From the NCBI RefSeq assembly GCF_023101665.1, contig NZ_CP082161.1, positions 5,270,001 to 5,334,000 on the forward strand: DNA of 64,000 nt, given 5' to 3'. The DNA is from Bradyrhizobium sp. 195 (GTDB lineage Bacteria; Pseudomonadota; Alphaproteobacteria; Rhizobiales; Xanthobacteraceae). Positions 26,458 to 34,725 of the stretch are shown here, piece by piece. The first letter of the stretch is position 1; each line of letters opens with the position of its first letter. The notes beneath the pieces were generated by a model. That model saw only the letters and a program-made list of their open reading frames with translations, was not told the DNA's origin and made no database searches. Both the position numbers and the translations under genes were made by a program.

Positions 26458-26660
26458 CCGCGCGCGCTTCAGGTGCTGAGGCCGGGCTTTCCCGTCCGCC
26501 TGCGTCAGTTTCTGTCGTCCCAGACCGCACGCGGCGAACGTTCATGCCGCATTCAGGTCATGATTGGCAGGTTTGGATCGCGCCGTGTCGATGTGTTGCA
26601 AGATTTGACATGTCGAATCGTGTCTTTTGATTCACTGTGCGCCGGAAGCGCCAAACCCAA

Positions 26661-26700
26661 AGACTTGCCCCCAAGACTTGCCCCCAAAGACTTGCCCCCA
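26661..26700. repeat. Triplicated 13-14-base unit
   Basis: AGACTTGCCCCCA occurs three times head to tail (26661, 26674, 26688), with one extra A in the second unit. It lies just upstream of the GCG-type secreted protein's ribosome-binding site. Confidence 0.85.
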
Positions 26701-26720
26701 AGGACGAGAAGGAAGATCAA

Positions 26721-26969
26721 ATGAAATACCTGTTCGCCGCCGCCATGCTCGCCAGCGCGGTCGTTGGTTTCAGCGAGGCGGCCAGCGCCGCCGAGGGCTG
26801 CGGCCGAGGGTTCTATCGCGGTCCCTATGGCAATTGCCGCCCGATGCGTGGCGCGGTCGTGGTGCGTCCCGCCCCCGTGGTGGTGGCTCCGCCGGTCGTC
26901 GTCGTGCCCCGCGCGCGCGTGTGCCCCTATGGCTTCCGCTGGTACGCTGGCCGCTGCCGCCCGTTCTGA
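26721..26969 (+). CDS. GCG/CRPN-type small secreted protein
   Basis: An 82-residue exported protein. The signal peptide (LFAAAMLASAVVGFSEAASA) ends near residue 24; the mature start AEGCGRGFYRGPYGNCRPM then a valine-proline stretch and CPYGFRWYAGRCRPF are the marks of the GCG_CRPN group, known mainly from Rhizobiales. Four cysteines in two GxC/CRP units suggest two disulfide-linked knots. Function is unknown. GAAGGA lies ten bases upstream of the ATG. Three tandem AGACTTGCCCCCA units precede it. Confidence 0.85.
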   Translation: MKYLFAAAMLASAVVGFSEAASAAEGCGRGFYRGPYGNCRPMRGAVVVRPAPVVVAPPVVVVPRARVCPYGFRWYAGRCRPF

Positions 26970-26990
26970 TCTCGTCCATTAACGTTTGCG

Positions 26991-27027
26991 AAATGGCCGC
27001 GCGGCGAAAGCCTGCGCGGCCATTTTT
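26991..27027 (+). terminator. Rho-independent terminator
   Basis: AAATGGCCGCGC (26991-27002) pairs with GCGCGGCCATTT (27014-27025), with a small GGCGAAAGCC hairpin at the tip, and TTTTT overlaps the end. It is placed 22 bases after the stop codon of the GCG-type gene. Confidence 0.88.
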
Positions 27028-27080
27028 CGTTCTGGGGGTGCCTGACGATTCGCCGCGAATTGGAGCACCTCGGAATCGAA

Positions 27081-27107
27081 ACGGGGACCGCTGGCTGCGA
27101 TCCCCGT
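27081..27107 (-). terminator. Probable terminator of the Tat-signal protein gene
   Basis: Read on the minus strand, ACGGGGA pairs with TCCCCGT and is followed by TTCG. It lies 24 bases past the stop codon at 27131. The T-run is weak. Confidence 0.5.
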
Positions 27108-27130
27108 CCAATTCACGCGCTGCGGCGAGC

Positions 27131-27409
27131 TTACCAGTGATGGCGGCGGTGCCAGCGCCGACGATGCCGGCGCCAATGACGGTGGCCCCAGCCGCGATGG
27201 CGGCCATGCCAGTGAACCTGTTCGGGAGTCAGCTTGGCGGCTTCCTCGCTGGTGGTGACGGCCGGATGAGCGTCGGGATTGCCTTGCGGCGTGCGAGCGG
27301 GATCACTGAGCGGCTGCGGCGACAGCGGCGCGGCCTGCGCCGTCGCGGCGAAGGCGGCAGCGCCCGCCGTCACCCCCAATGCAAGTTTCAAAAAGTTCCG
27401 ACGCTCCAT
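27131..27409 (-). CDS. Tat-exported His/Arg/Trp-rich small protein
   Basis: A 92-residue protein with a twin-arginine signal (MERRNFLKLALGVTAGAAAF, cleavage after AQA near residue 26). The mature part has a proline-rich linker, LTPEQVHWHG, then a run of His, Arg, Trp and Gly to the end (GWGHRHWRRHRRRWHRR). A Tat route suggests folding with a cofactor or metal before export; histidines make metal binding plausible. This is inference from composition only. Uncharacterised family common in Bradyrhizobium. Confidence 0.8.
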   Translation of the reverse strand: MERRNFLKLALGVTAGAAAFAATAQAAPLSPQPLSDPARTPQGNPDAHPAVTTSEEAAKLTPEQVHWHGRHRGWGHRHWRRHRRRWHRRHHW

Positions 27410-27468
27410 GACATATCCTCTAGGCTATCGAGCAAGTGATGCAGAGGAAGTGTTGCGCTCACGACATG

Positions 27469-27498
27469 AACCAAGGCTGAATCAACCAAGGCTGAATC
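27469..27498. repeat. Tandem 15-base duplication
   Basis: AACCAAGGCTGAATC is repeated exactly, head to tail (27469-27483, 27484-27498), upstream of the Tat-signal gene. Confidence 0.85.
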
Positions 27499-27537
27499 AT
27501 GGGTTCGCATTCACACGCGAAGCGACATGGAGAATTC

Positions 27538-27619
27538 GTAGCCCGGAGGAGCGCAGCGCAATCCGGGATTCGTGCTTGGGGCAAAGACCCCGGATTGCGC
27601 TGCGCTCCATCCGGGCTAC
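27538..27619. repeat. Palindromic repeat, family E (GTAGCCCGGAGGAGCGCAGC type)
   Basis: Left arm GTAGCCCGGAGGAGCGCAGC and CAATCCGGG; right arm CCCGGATTGCGCTGCGCTCC and ATCCGGGCTAC. A related copy is at 29442-29512. It lies ten bases from the stop of the EthD-like gene and may end its transcript. Confidence 0.9.
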
Positions 27620-27628
27620 AGGACTTCG

Positions 27629-27943
27629 CTACTTCACAAACTCCTGCGCCAGCACCAGCGTCTCGCGCGTACGCTTCACGTCGGGCCAGTCGCGGTTGAA
27701 ATCGGCGACGAGCTTTTGCAGCGCGTCACCCTTCAGCATCGCCGCGAGCCTGGCCTCGTCATCGAACTGATACATCGCCTGGTGCAGCGAGGGATCATCA
27801 AGGCTCCAGAACCGCCAAGCCTTGTTGACGCCAAATGCCTTCACCGCGTCGGGCAAATGTTCCGTCTCGTACCATCTGTCGAAGGCGGCGCGCTTGCTGG
27901 CGTCGGGGACGGTGGCGCGGACGACGAAGAACGCTGATGGCAT
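27629..27943 (-). CDS. Small alpha-beta barrel protein (EthD-like)
   Basis: A 104-residue protein starting MPSAFFVVRATVPDASKRAA, then FDRWYETEHLPDAVKAFGV, which is the typical 'WY..EH.P' element of EthD-like dimeric alpha-beta barrels. The family includes proteins linked to ether degradation; most are of unknown role. The start at 27943 is supported by GAGGAGG upstream. Divergent from the GST gene. Confidence 0.78.
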   Translation of the reverse strand: MPSAFFVVRATVPDASKRAAFDRWYETEHLPDAVKAFGVNKAWRFWSLDDPSLHQAMYQFDDEARLAAMLKGDALQKLVADFNRDWPDVKRTRETLVLAQEFVK

Positions 27944-28071
27944 CGGGTTTCCTCCTCTTGTTTGAACCAACACTAACCGCTTCGGCCGCCGGCGACAAAA
28001 AGGTTGCTACCGGTGTCGGAACGGGCGCCCTTCACTCGTCCTTTGCTTCGAGCCAGACACGGAGACATCTA

Positions 28072-28725
28072 ATGGCCGACCTCACCCTGACCACCTTCGA
28101 TTGGGTTCCCGAACCGCCGCGAGGTTTCGTGCGTGATCTGCGCGTGCGCTGGGCCCTCGAAGAAGCCGCGCTGCCCTATCGAGTCGCCAGCGCGCCTTTC
28201 GAAGATCGCGGGCCTGCGCATTTCGCGCACCAGCCGTTCGGCCAGGTGCCGTGGCTGACCAACGGCGACCTCTCGATCTTCGAGAGCGGCGCGATTCTGC
28301 TGCATCTCGGCGAGCGCAGCGCGAAGCTGATGCCCACGGACCCGCACGGCCGCGCCGAGACGACGGAATGGGTGTTCGCGGCGCTCAATTCGGTGGAGAT
28401 GGCCAGCCTGCCCTGGGCGATGTCGAAGTTCATGGGACATCCGACGGACACGGCGGCGTGGAAATTCGTCGACGACTTCCTCAAGCTTCGGCTCAAGCAT
28501 CTCGAGCCGGTGCTGGCCGGCCGCGAATGGCTGGCGGGCTCGTTCTCCGTCGCCGACATCCTGATGTCGGACGTGCTGCGCGTCGTCGATGGTTTCGAAG
28601 GGCTGGCGGACAGTCCTGCCTGCCGCGCCTACGTCGCACGCTCCACCGGCCGCCCGGCGTTCGCCAAGGCGCACGCGGACCAGATGGCGCATTTCGCTGC
28701 GGCGGATAAGGCGCGCGGAGCGTGA
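28072..28725 (+). CDS. Glutathione S-transferase-family protein
   Basis: A 217-residue protein with both GST domains. The thioredoxin-like part has RVRWALEEAALPYRV, FGQVPWLTNGDLSIFESGAI (cis-Pro and the glutathione-contacting ESGAI), and the helical domain follows with WLAGSFSVADILMSDVL. Cytoplasmic; likely conjugates or isomerises an electrophile, with substrate unknown. The catalytic N-terminal residue is not clear, since the usual Ser/Cys position is occupied by PRGFVR. Confidence 0.9.
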   Translation: MADLTLTTFDWVPEPPRGFVRDLRVRWALEEAALPYRVASAPFEDRGPAHFAHQPFGQVPWLTNGDLSIFESGAILLHLGERSAKLMPTDPHGRAETTEWVFAALNSVEMASLPWAMSKFMGHPTDTAAWKFVDDFLKLRLKHLEPVLAGREWLAGSFSVADILMSDVLRVVDGFEGLADSPACRAYVARSTGRPAFAKAHADQMAHFAAADKARGA

Positions 28726-28800
28726 TGCGCCTCACATAATCGTTCCGGTGCCCGGCCTACAGTCGTCGCAACCGGACAGAAGCAATTCGACAGGTGACAC

Positions 28801-28953
28801 ATGGTCCGCATCGAATATCTCAAGCGACAGATCGCCCGCGCCGAGCGGCTGGCCAAAGCCATCCTCGACCGGCAAACCGCCGATCGGCTGCAAGCCTTCG
28901 CCGCCGAATGCCGCACGGAATTGTCGGAGCTGACGCTCAAGACCGCCGCTTGA
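28801..28953 (+). CDS. Small helical protein of unknown function
   Basis: A 50-residue protein (MVRIEYLKRQIARAERLAKA at the start, ending in LKTAA). It is charged, cysteine-poor (one Cys) and predicted to be helical throughout. It follows the GST gene by 75 bases on the same strand. Short proteins like this occur widely in Bradyrhizobium, but I cannot name a family. Confidence 0.55.
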   Translation: MVRIEYLKRQIARAERLAKAILDRQTADRLQAFAAECRTELSELTLKTAA

Positions 28954-28981
28954 GGCGTGGTGGGCCGGATGCGTGAGATAC

Positions 28982-29069
28982 GTAGGGCGGATTAGCGTCA
29001 GCGTAATCCGCCACTTCTCCATCCGACGACGCAATCTTGGCGGATTACGCTATCGCTAATCCGCCCTAC
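28982..29069. repeat. Palindromic repeat, family D
   Basis: Left arm GTAGGGCGGATTAGCGTCAG with CGTAATCCGCC; right arm GGCGGATTACGC and GCTAATCCGCCCTAC. It ends four bases from the stop codon of the neighbouring leftward gene. Confidence 0.93.
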
Positions 29070-29072
29070 ACC

Positions 29073-29420
29073 TCACACCAGCTTCAGCGGCGCGTCCGCG
29101 ACGACGCGCAGGTCGATGCTGCCGATCAGGGCCGCACGCCGCGCCTCCGCAGCACTGATGGCCTCGTCCGTCTGCCGCAGCGTCGAGACGTTCGAGCCGA
29201 GCGACACGATCCCGCCCAGCACCAGCGCAATCGATCCGAGCGCTGCGGTCTGACCAAAGCCAAGCACACCCAGGATCGTGATCAACAGCAGCGCGGCCCC
29301 GCCGCCGATGGCGATCTTGGACGCCAGGATGTACTTCCGGCACCGCTCGGCGATCTCGGCGAGCCGCTCGATCCGATCTTCGATATCGGAGATTTCGTCG
29401 GTCGGATCGTCTTCAGTCAT
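29073..29420 (-). CDS. Small two-helix membrane protein of unknown function
   Basis: A 115-residue protein with an acidic, coiled-coil-prone N-terminus (DEISDIEDRIERLAEIAERC), two membrane helices at about 37-56 and 60-77 (IAIGGGAALLLITILGVLGF; ALGSIALVLGGIVSLG), and a short amphipathic C-terminus. No family recognised. It lies alone between two repeats. Confidence 0.7.
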   Translation of the reverse strand: MTEDDPTDEISDIEDRIERLAEIAERCRKYILASKIAIGGGAALLLITILGVLGFGQTAALGSIALVLGGIVSLGSNVSTLRQTDEAISAAEARRAALIGSIDLRVVADAPLKLV

Positions 29421-29441
29421 GCCAATTCAAGAGAATTAGTC

Positions 29442-29512
29442 GCCCGCATGAGCGAAGCGACCTGCGGGACCTAGGCAAAGTCCCGGATGTCGCTGCGCTC
29501 ATCCGGGCTACG
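29442..29512. repeat. Palindromic repeat, family E (diverged)
   Basis: Left arm CCCGCATGAGCGAAGCGAC; right arm GTCGCTGCGCTCATCCGGGC and TACG. It is diverged from the copy at 27538-27619 but keeps the GCTGCGCTC...ATCCGGGCTAC end. It lies just past the stop codon of pccB. Confidence 0.75.
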
Positions 29513-29517
29513 TGCGT

Positions 29518-31050
29518 TCACAACGGCAAATTGTCGTGCTTCTTCGCCGGCGTTTCCACCTTCTTGTCCTTCAGCATCGACAGCGCGCGTGCGATCCGCT
29601 TGCGGGTCGAGTGCGGCATGATGACGTCGTCGATATAGCCGCGCTCGGCGGCGATGAAGGGGGACAGGAAGCGGTCTTCGTATTCCTTGGTGCGTGCGGC
29701 GATCTTGTCGGGGTCGCCGATGTCTGAGCGGAAGATGATCTCGACCGCGCCCTTGGCGCCCATCACTGCGATCTGGGCGGTCGGCCAGGCGTAGTTCATG
29801 TCCGCGCCGATCTCCTTGGAGGCCATGACGTCGAAGGCGCCGCCATAGGCCTTGCGGGTGATGATGGTGACCAGCGGCACGGTGCACTGCGAATAGGCAA
29901 ACAGCAGCTTGGCGCCGTGCTTGATCAGGCCGCCATATTCCTGCGCGGTGCCGGGCAGGAAGCCCGGCACGTCGACGAAGGTGACGATCGGGATGTTGAA
30001 GGCGTCGCAGAAGCGCACGAAGCGCGCGGCCTTGCGCGAGGCATCGCTGTCGAGCACGCCGGCCAGCACCATCGGCTGGTTGGCGACGAAGCCGACGGTG
30101 CGCCCCGCGATGCGGCCGAAGCCGGTGACGATGTTCTTGGCGAACATGTCGGCGATCTCGAAGAAGTCGCCCTCGTCCACGACCTTCAGGATCAGCTCCT
30201 TCATGTCGTAGGGTTTGTTCGGATTGTCGGGGATCAGCGTGTCCAGGGACATGTCGACCCGGCCGATGTCGTCGAAGCTCGGCCATTCCGGAACGCCGTC
30301 GGTGTTGTTGGACGGCAGGAAGTCGATCAGGCGCCGCATCTGCAACAGCGTCTCGACGTCGTTCTCGAAGGCGCCATCGGCGATCGAGGAACGCGTGGCG
30401 TGCACCGAGGCGCCGCCGAGCTCTTCGGCCGTGACGACCTCGTTGGTGACGGTCTTCACCACATCGGGGCCCGTGACGAACATGTAGCTGGTGTTCTTCA
30501 CCATGAAGATGAAGTCGGTCATCGCCGGCGAATAAACGTCGCCACCGGCGCAGGGGCCCATGATGACGGAGATCTGCGGGATCACGCCCGAGGCGAGCAC
30601 GTTGCGGCGGAACACGTAGGAGTAGCCGGCGAGCGCCGCCACGCCTTCCTGGATGCGGGCGCCGCCCGCGTCATAGAGGCCGATGATGGGCGCCCTCGCC
30701 TTCATCGCCATGTCCTGCAGCTTCGTGATCTTCAGCGCGTGCGTTTCCGAGAGCGAACCGCCGAAGACCGTAAAATCCTTCGCGAACACGAACGTCTTGC
30801 GGCCGTTGACGGTGCCCCAGCCGGTGACCACGCCATCGCCGGGGACCTTGGTCTTCTCCATGCCGAACTCGGTGGAGCGGTGCTCGACGAACATGTCGAA
30901 TTCCTCGAACGATCCCTTGTCGAGCAGCAGCTCGATGCGCTCGCGCGCGGTCAGCTTGCCGCGGGCGTGCTGCGCCTCGATGCGCTTCTCCCCGCCGCCG
31001 AGCTTTGCGCCGGCACGACGATCTTCAAGGGCGTCCAGGATGTGTTTCAT
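29518..31050 (-). CDS. pccB: Propionyl-CoA carboxylase beta chain
   Basis: A 510-residue carboxyltransferase. It begins [20 protein letters not shown] and [17 protein letters not shown], then the CoA-binding ADMFVEH...[10 protein letters not shown] region, and oxyanion-hole glycines in [18 protein letters not shown] and [18 protein letters not shown]. These features and the length match PccB, which transfers carboxybiotin to propionyl-CoA to give methylmalonyl-CoA. The biotinylated alpha chain is not in the window. GGGAG lies upstream of the ATG at 31050. The odd-chain acyl-CoA role fits the acyl-CoA cluster at 11-15 kb, but the two are not adjacent. Confidence 0.95.
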   Translation of the reverse strand: MKHILDALEDRRAGAKLGGGEKRIEAQHARGKLTARERIELLLDKGSFEEFDMFVEHRSTEFGMEKTKVPGDGVVTGWGTVNGRKTFVFAKDFTVFGGSLSETHALKITKLQDMAMKARAPIIGLYDAGGARIQEGVAALAGYSYVFRRNVLASGVIPQISVIMGPCAGGDVYSPAMTDFIFMVKNTSYMFVTGPDVVKTVTNEVVTAEELGGASVHATRSSIADGAFENDVETLLQMRRLIDFLPSNNTDGVPEWPSFDDIGRVDMSLDTLIPDNPNKPYDMKELILKVVDEGDFFEIADMFAKNIVTGFGRIAGRTVGFVANQPMVLAGVLDSDASRKAARFVRFCDAFNIPIVTFVDVPGFLPGTAQEYGGLIKHGAKLLFAYSQCTVPLVTIITRKAYGGAFDVMASKEIGADMNYAWPTAQIAVMGAKGAVEIIFRSDIGDPDKIAARTKEYEDRFLSPFIAAERGYIDDVIMPHSTRKRIARALSMLKDKKVETPAKKHDNLPL

Positions 31051-31424
31051 TTGCTCCCGCCAGTTCTTAGGCCTTAAGATGCCGGGGGTTCTAACACGGC
31101 ATTTTGCGAAGCGGGAAGCCGCTTTCGGCGTCGCAGGGCTGCCCTGAAGCAGCGTGAAAGCGCAAGGAATTACAAAGTTTTGCCTGGGAGCCGATCGTGG
31201 ACGCGGGAATGGCGGGACGGGCCGGGCTTCGGCTTCACCCGTCACGGCCGGATTGGCTGGCATAAGAGCGCCTGATCCCGGCTGTCTCCAGCAAATTGGT
31301 GTCCCCGCCCGGTTGACCGGGCCCGCCGATTCAGGCTTGCTCCGACCTTACGATCAGGCGCCGAATGTTGCGTGAGCCCAGTCGGTACGGCGGCGGTCAC
31401 CAAGCCTTGGCTTTGGCATCACAC
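31051..31424. other. Non-coding gap between divergent genes
   Basis: 374 bases holding the promoters of pccB and of the coiled-coil protein gene. I see one tight hairpin (CCCGGT/ACCGGG at 31308-31321) and no repeat or small gene. Confidence 0.4.
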
Positions 31425-32021
31425 ATGTCCGCGACGGTCGTTCCCCTGCTGCCGAACTCATCGTCCGCAACCATCGACTTCCTGCGGCGGATGGCCAGCA
31501 TGGTGTCGGGGCGGAACGGCGAAATGCTGCTGCGTGCCGCAAGCCTGATCGAGTCGCTGGCACAGCGGGCGATGTCGGCCGAGCAGCTCTATCACGAGCA
31601 GCAGGTCGAGGGCAGGCGCAATTCCGAGCTGCGCGAGGCCGCCGAGCTCGCCTCCGATGCCATGGTCGGCCAGATCGAGGGACTACGGGCGCAGCTTGCC
31701 GAGGTCACCGCGGCAGCCGCAGCGGAGCGCGCCGCCTTCGATGCCGAGCGCGGCAAGCTGATCGGCCTGATGCAGAATGCCGAGAGCCATATCGGCAAGC
31801 TCACAACCGAGCTCGACAGCTTGCGCGCCTCCGTCGACAGTTTCAACGAGACCGCGGTCTCCGTGCCGATCGAGGTGCTGCGGCTGGCGCGGACACAGTT
31901 CGATTTCCTCTCCGACGGCTTTGCCCGCAAGGGCGACGTGATCTCGCACGCGATGAGCGAGATCGGCGGCTTTGCGATCGACAAGGCGCTGACGGCGAAG
32001 AAGACCGCCGGTCCCGCCTGA
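31425..32021 (+). CDS. Coiled-coil protein of unknown function
   Basis: A 198-residue protein rich in Ala, Glu and Leu. Long heptad-like stretches run from about residue 40 to 140 (AEQLYHEQQVEGRRNSELRE, then LREAAELAS and GQIEGLRAQLAEV), ahead of a helical C-terminus. No membrane segment or signal peptide. Its convergent neighbour is the LysR gene. The ATG at 31425 is my preferred start; another ATG lies 20 codons upstream. Function unknown. Confidence 0.65.
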   Translation: MSATVVPLLPNSSSATIDFLRRMASMVSGRNGEMLLRAASLIESLAQRAMSAEQLYHEQQVEGRRNSELREAAELASDAMVGQIEGLRAQLAEVTAAAAAERAAFDAERGKLIGLMQNAESHIGKLTTELDSLRASVDSFNETAVSVPIEVLRLARTQFDFLSDGFARKGDVISHAMSEIGGFAIDKALTAKKTAGPA

Positions 32022-32056
32022 GGTCCTCGGCCCGGCCGCCGAAGCTGATCCCCGGA

Positions 32057-32989
32057 TTACCCGTGATATTCCCAAGTGGACGCACCGTCCGAGAGAACCC
32101 GCAACAGACTGCGGATTCGTGTGGGCATCTGTTTACGGCTGACTTGCACGGCATGGATCGGCGTATTCGGCACCCGCCAGCGGCGCAACAATTCGACAAT
32201 GCGTCCACCTTCGAGATCCTTCAGGCCGCACCATGCCGGAAGCCAGGCTATTCCAAGGCCGCGCGAGACCATCGCCCACGCCACCGACATGTCCTCGACG
32301 ACCACGCGCTTTCGCGGCACCATCCTGATCAGCGCGCCGTCCGAGGGATCCTGAAACTGCCACGGCATGAGCTGCCCGGTTGCCGGATCACGAAAACCAA
32401 TCTGATGATGCGCCTTGAGGTCTCGAATCGAGCGCGGTTCTCCCATGAACTCAACGTAGCGGCGGGTCGCGACCAGCACCCAGGGGAACGTCGCCAGCCG
32501 CTTCGCGGTGACGCCCGGATGGCGATCGAGGGGGCCGAAGCGGATAGCGACGTCAATCCCCTCGGATCCCAGATCGAGGCCGAAATCGTCCACCTTCAGC
32601 TCGAGCTCGAGCGCCGGATTGGCCTTGAGAATGGCCGGCAGCTTCGGCGCGATGCAGGCCCTGAGGAAAGCGCCCGGCGCTGCAAGGCGCACGCGTCCGG
32701 CTTCGCCCCCGGTGGCTTCGTCCAGCATCACGTTGAGTTGCTCGGCCTGCCGCAACAGATCGCGGGCGCTCTCCAGCAGGCGTTCGCCGTCATGCGTCAG
32801 CGAGATCGCATGCGTGGTCCGATGAAGCAGCTTCACGCCCCGCATCTGCTCGAACCGCGCAATCGCCTTCGACATCGCCGAGGTCGACGTTCCGGCGCGG
32901 CGGGCGGCTTCGGCGAACGAGCCAGCTTCGACGACGCGGACGAACTGGAGCAGATTGAGGAGCTGCTGATGGCTGCGTGGTGTTGCCAT
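32057..32989 (-). CDS. LysR-family transcriptional regulator
   Basis: A 310-residue protein with a winged helix-turn-helix (residues about 8-66, including VVEAGSFAEAARRAGTSTSA) and a substrate-binding-like effector domain from about 95. Close in style to the LysR group that controls a divergent neighbour. The adjacent gene at 33085 starts in the other direction, and the shared gap holds a good LysR-type dyad, so that gene is the likely target. Confidence 0.93.
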   Translation of the reverse strand: MATPRSHQQLLNLLQFVRVVEAGSFAEAARRAGTSTSAMSKAIARFEQMRGVKLLHRTTHAISLTHDGERLLESARDLLRQAEQLNVMLDEATGGEAGRVRLAAPGAFLRACIAPKLPAILKANPALELELKVDDFGLDLGSEGIDVAIRFGPLDRHPGVTAKRLATFPWVLVATRRYVEFMGEPRSIRDLKAHHQIGFRDPATGQLMPWQFQDPSDGALIRMVPRKRVVVEDMSVAWAMVSRGLGIAWLPAWCGLKDLEGGRIVELLRRWRVPNTPIHAVQVSRKQMPTRIRSLLRVLSDGASTWEYHG

Positions 32990-33046
32990 GGTGTCATCAT
33001 AGCAATGACATTAAGCCCACTACAAGACCGGCTGCGAGGGCTGATA

Positions 33047-33069
33047 TCAGATCGCAACAATGCATCTGA
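33047..33069. promoter_or_regulatory. Candidate LysR binding site (T-N11-A dyad)
   Basis: TCAGAT (33047-33052) and ATCTGA (33064-33069) are a perfect inverted repeat with an 11-base spacer, giving the standard T-N11-A form of LysR boxes. It lies in the gap between the LysR gene and the divergent gene, ending 15 bases before the latter's GTG. Confidence 0.6.
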
Positions 33070-33084
33070 CAATTGGAGAGAACA

Positions 33085-33504
33085 GTGTTTGTTGAAATCG
33101 GCGAAGCATCACTCGCCTCAGCGGCAGCGAAATTAAAGGAAGATCAGCCGATCTTCATGCTCAACCTTCTCCGTTATCGGGATGAGGCCTTGTACCGGGC
33201 GAGCCCGAAGCTTCCCGCCTGCAGTGGCCGCGAAGCCTACTACACGCGATATGTTCCTGCATTTCGCAAGCTGGCGCTCAGCCAAGGGGTCGTGCCAAAC
33301 TGGCTTGGATCGGTCGGAGCTCTGCTGGTGGGAGCGGAAGGCGAAGCTTGGCACGACGCGGCCATCGTCCGCTATCCCGACTTCGCAACCTTTCAGCGCA
33401 TTGTTTTGAGCGCGGATTATCGCCGCGACGCCGAACCGCACCGCTTGGCCGCGCTCGCCGACTGGCGCCTGATTGCGACGACCGAAGTGCAGGTGCCGGG
33501 CTGA
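33085..33504 (+). CDS. Alpha-beta barrel protein (DUF1330-like)
   Basis: A 139-residue protein with IFMLNLLRYRDEALY and AAIVRYPDFATFQRIVLSAD, features of DUF1330/NIPSNAP-like alpha-beta barrels. The GTG at 33085 has GGAG six bases upstream; the alternative TTG at 33073 lies before that site and is less likely. It is divergent from a LysR gene and probably under its control. Function unknown. Confidence 0.75.
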   Translation: MFVEIGEASLASAAAKLKEDQPIFMLNLLRYRDEALYRASPKLPACSGREAYYTRYVPAFRKLALSQGVVPNWLGSVGALLVGAEGEAWHDAAIVRYPDFATFQRIVLSADYRRDAEPHRLAALADWRLIATTEVQVPG

Positions 33505-33578
33505 CGGGCAAATTGCACGCATCAATTGACAGCGCGCGGGCCCATTGTTCTACTGACAAAAACTCAGGGGAGCATCCA

Positions 33579-34583
33579 ATGGCCACGACATGGCGCGCTT
33601 TCGCAGTGCTGATCGCGCTGTGCGTTTCGAGTTCGTTCGCCGGCGGCGAAGCCGCCGCGCAGTCGCTGCCCAAGGAAGTCGCCACCCGCGCCGAGATCTA
33701 TCCGATCCCCTCGCTCACGCTCTCCGACCAGCAATTCCTCAGCGGCGATGCCGCCGCCGGCAAGGCGGTGACGGTGGCCGGCGAATTCCGCGTGGCCCAG
33801 GGGACCGGCAAGCTCCCGGTCGTGGTGCTGATGCACGGCTCGAGCGGGGTCGGCGCGACCACCGAGGCCTGGGTGCACGCTTTCAACGCCATGGGCGTCT
33901 CGACCTTCGTGATCGACGGTTTCACCGGCCGCGGGCTGACCGTGGTGGGACCGAACCAGGCGCTGCTTGGCCGGCTCAACCTGATCGTCGACATCTACCG
34001 CTCGCTCGAAATCCTGGCGAAACACCCGCGCGTCGATCCGGACCGTATCGTGCTGATGGGCTTTTCGCGCGGCGGACAGGCGACGCTCTATGCAAGCCTC
34101 GACCGCTTCCACAAGCTCTGGAACAAGTCAGGCATCCAGTTCGCGGCTTATATCCCGTTCTATCCGGACTGCTCCACGACCTACGTTGGCGACAGCGAGG
34201 TCACCGCACGCCCGATCAGGATCTTCCACGGCACGCCCGACGACTACAATCCCGTCAAGAGCTGCAAGGCCTTCGTGGAGCGGCTCAAGACCGCCGGGCG
34301 CGATGTGGTGCTGACCGAATATCCTGATAGCGCGCACGGGTTCGACAGCGGCCTGCTCGGCGTCAGCACCGTCGCCGTATCGGCCAATGCGCAGACCGTG
34401 CGCAACTGCCACATCAGGGAAGGCGACGGCAGCGTGCTGATGAACGGCGACACCAACGCGCCCTTCTCCTACAAGGACGCGTGTGTCGAGCTCAACCCGC
34501 ATGTCGGCGGCAATCCGAAGACGGCTGCGGAGTCGCGGAAAGCGGTCGTGGAGTTCTTGCTGGCGCTGTTCAAGCTGGGGTGA
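33579..34583 (+). CDS. Secreted dienelactone hydrolase-family protein
   Basis: A 334-residue alpha/beta hydrolase with a signal peptide (AFAVLIALCVSSSFAGGEAA, cleavage near residue 28). The oxyanion region is VVVLMHGSSGVG, the nucleophile Ser lies in LMGFSRGGQA, the acid residue in FHGTPDDYNP, and the His in YPDSAHGFDS, so the triad is complete. DLH-like enzymes usually carry Cys as the nucleophile; here it is Ser. The substrate is unknown. It follows the DUF1330-like gene by 74 bases and may share its transcript. Confidence 0.9.
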   Translation: MATTWRAFAVLIALCVSSSFAGGEAAAQSLPKEVATRAEIYPIPSLTLSDQQFLSGDAAAGKAVTVAGEFRVAQGTGKLPVVVLMHGSSGVGATTEAWVHAFNAMGVSTFVIDGFTGRGLTVVGPNQALLGRLNLIVDIYRSLEILAKHPRVDPDRIVLMGFSRGGQATLYASLDRFHKLWNKSGIQFAAYIPFYPDCSTTYVGDSEVTARPIRIFHGTPDDYNPVKSCKAFVERLKTAGRDVVLTEYPDSAHGFDSGLLGVSTVAVSANAQTVRNCHIREGDGSVLMNGDTNAPFSYKDACVELNPHVGGNPKTAAESRKAVVEFLLALFKLG

Positions 34584-34608
34584 AACCGCCTGCTCCGAAT
34601 GCGGTCTT

Positions 34609-34695
34609 GTAGGGTGGGCAAAGCGTAGCGTGCCCACCTAACGGTCACTACAGAGGAAGATCGTGGGCACGGCGCTACGCGCCTTTGCCCACCCT
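34609..34695. repeat. Palindromic repeat, family A, interrupted by the IS110 element
   Basis: Left arm GTAGGGTGGGCAAAGCGTAG; right arm GCGCCTTTGCCCACCCT, after which the repeat breaks off. The missing bases ACGG are found at 35866-35869, on the far side of the insertion. Copies at 47759-47848 and 49051-49145 show the uninterrupted form. Confidence 0.92.
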
Positions 34696-34713
34696 TGTAA
34701 TAGCGCGATCGTT

Positions 34714-34719
34714 TATTCT
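34714..34719 (+). promoter_or_regulatory. Candidate -10 element of a junction promoter
   Basis: TATTCT lies 18 bases inside the left end. In the excised circle, where the right end TTG joins CT and the left end T, the hexamer TTGCTT would sit 17 bases upstream of it. The -35 hexamer is therefore complete only when the ends are joined. Transcription would begin near 34726, ahead of the first RNA stem. Confidence 0.4.
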
Positions 34720-34725
34720 CGACCC

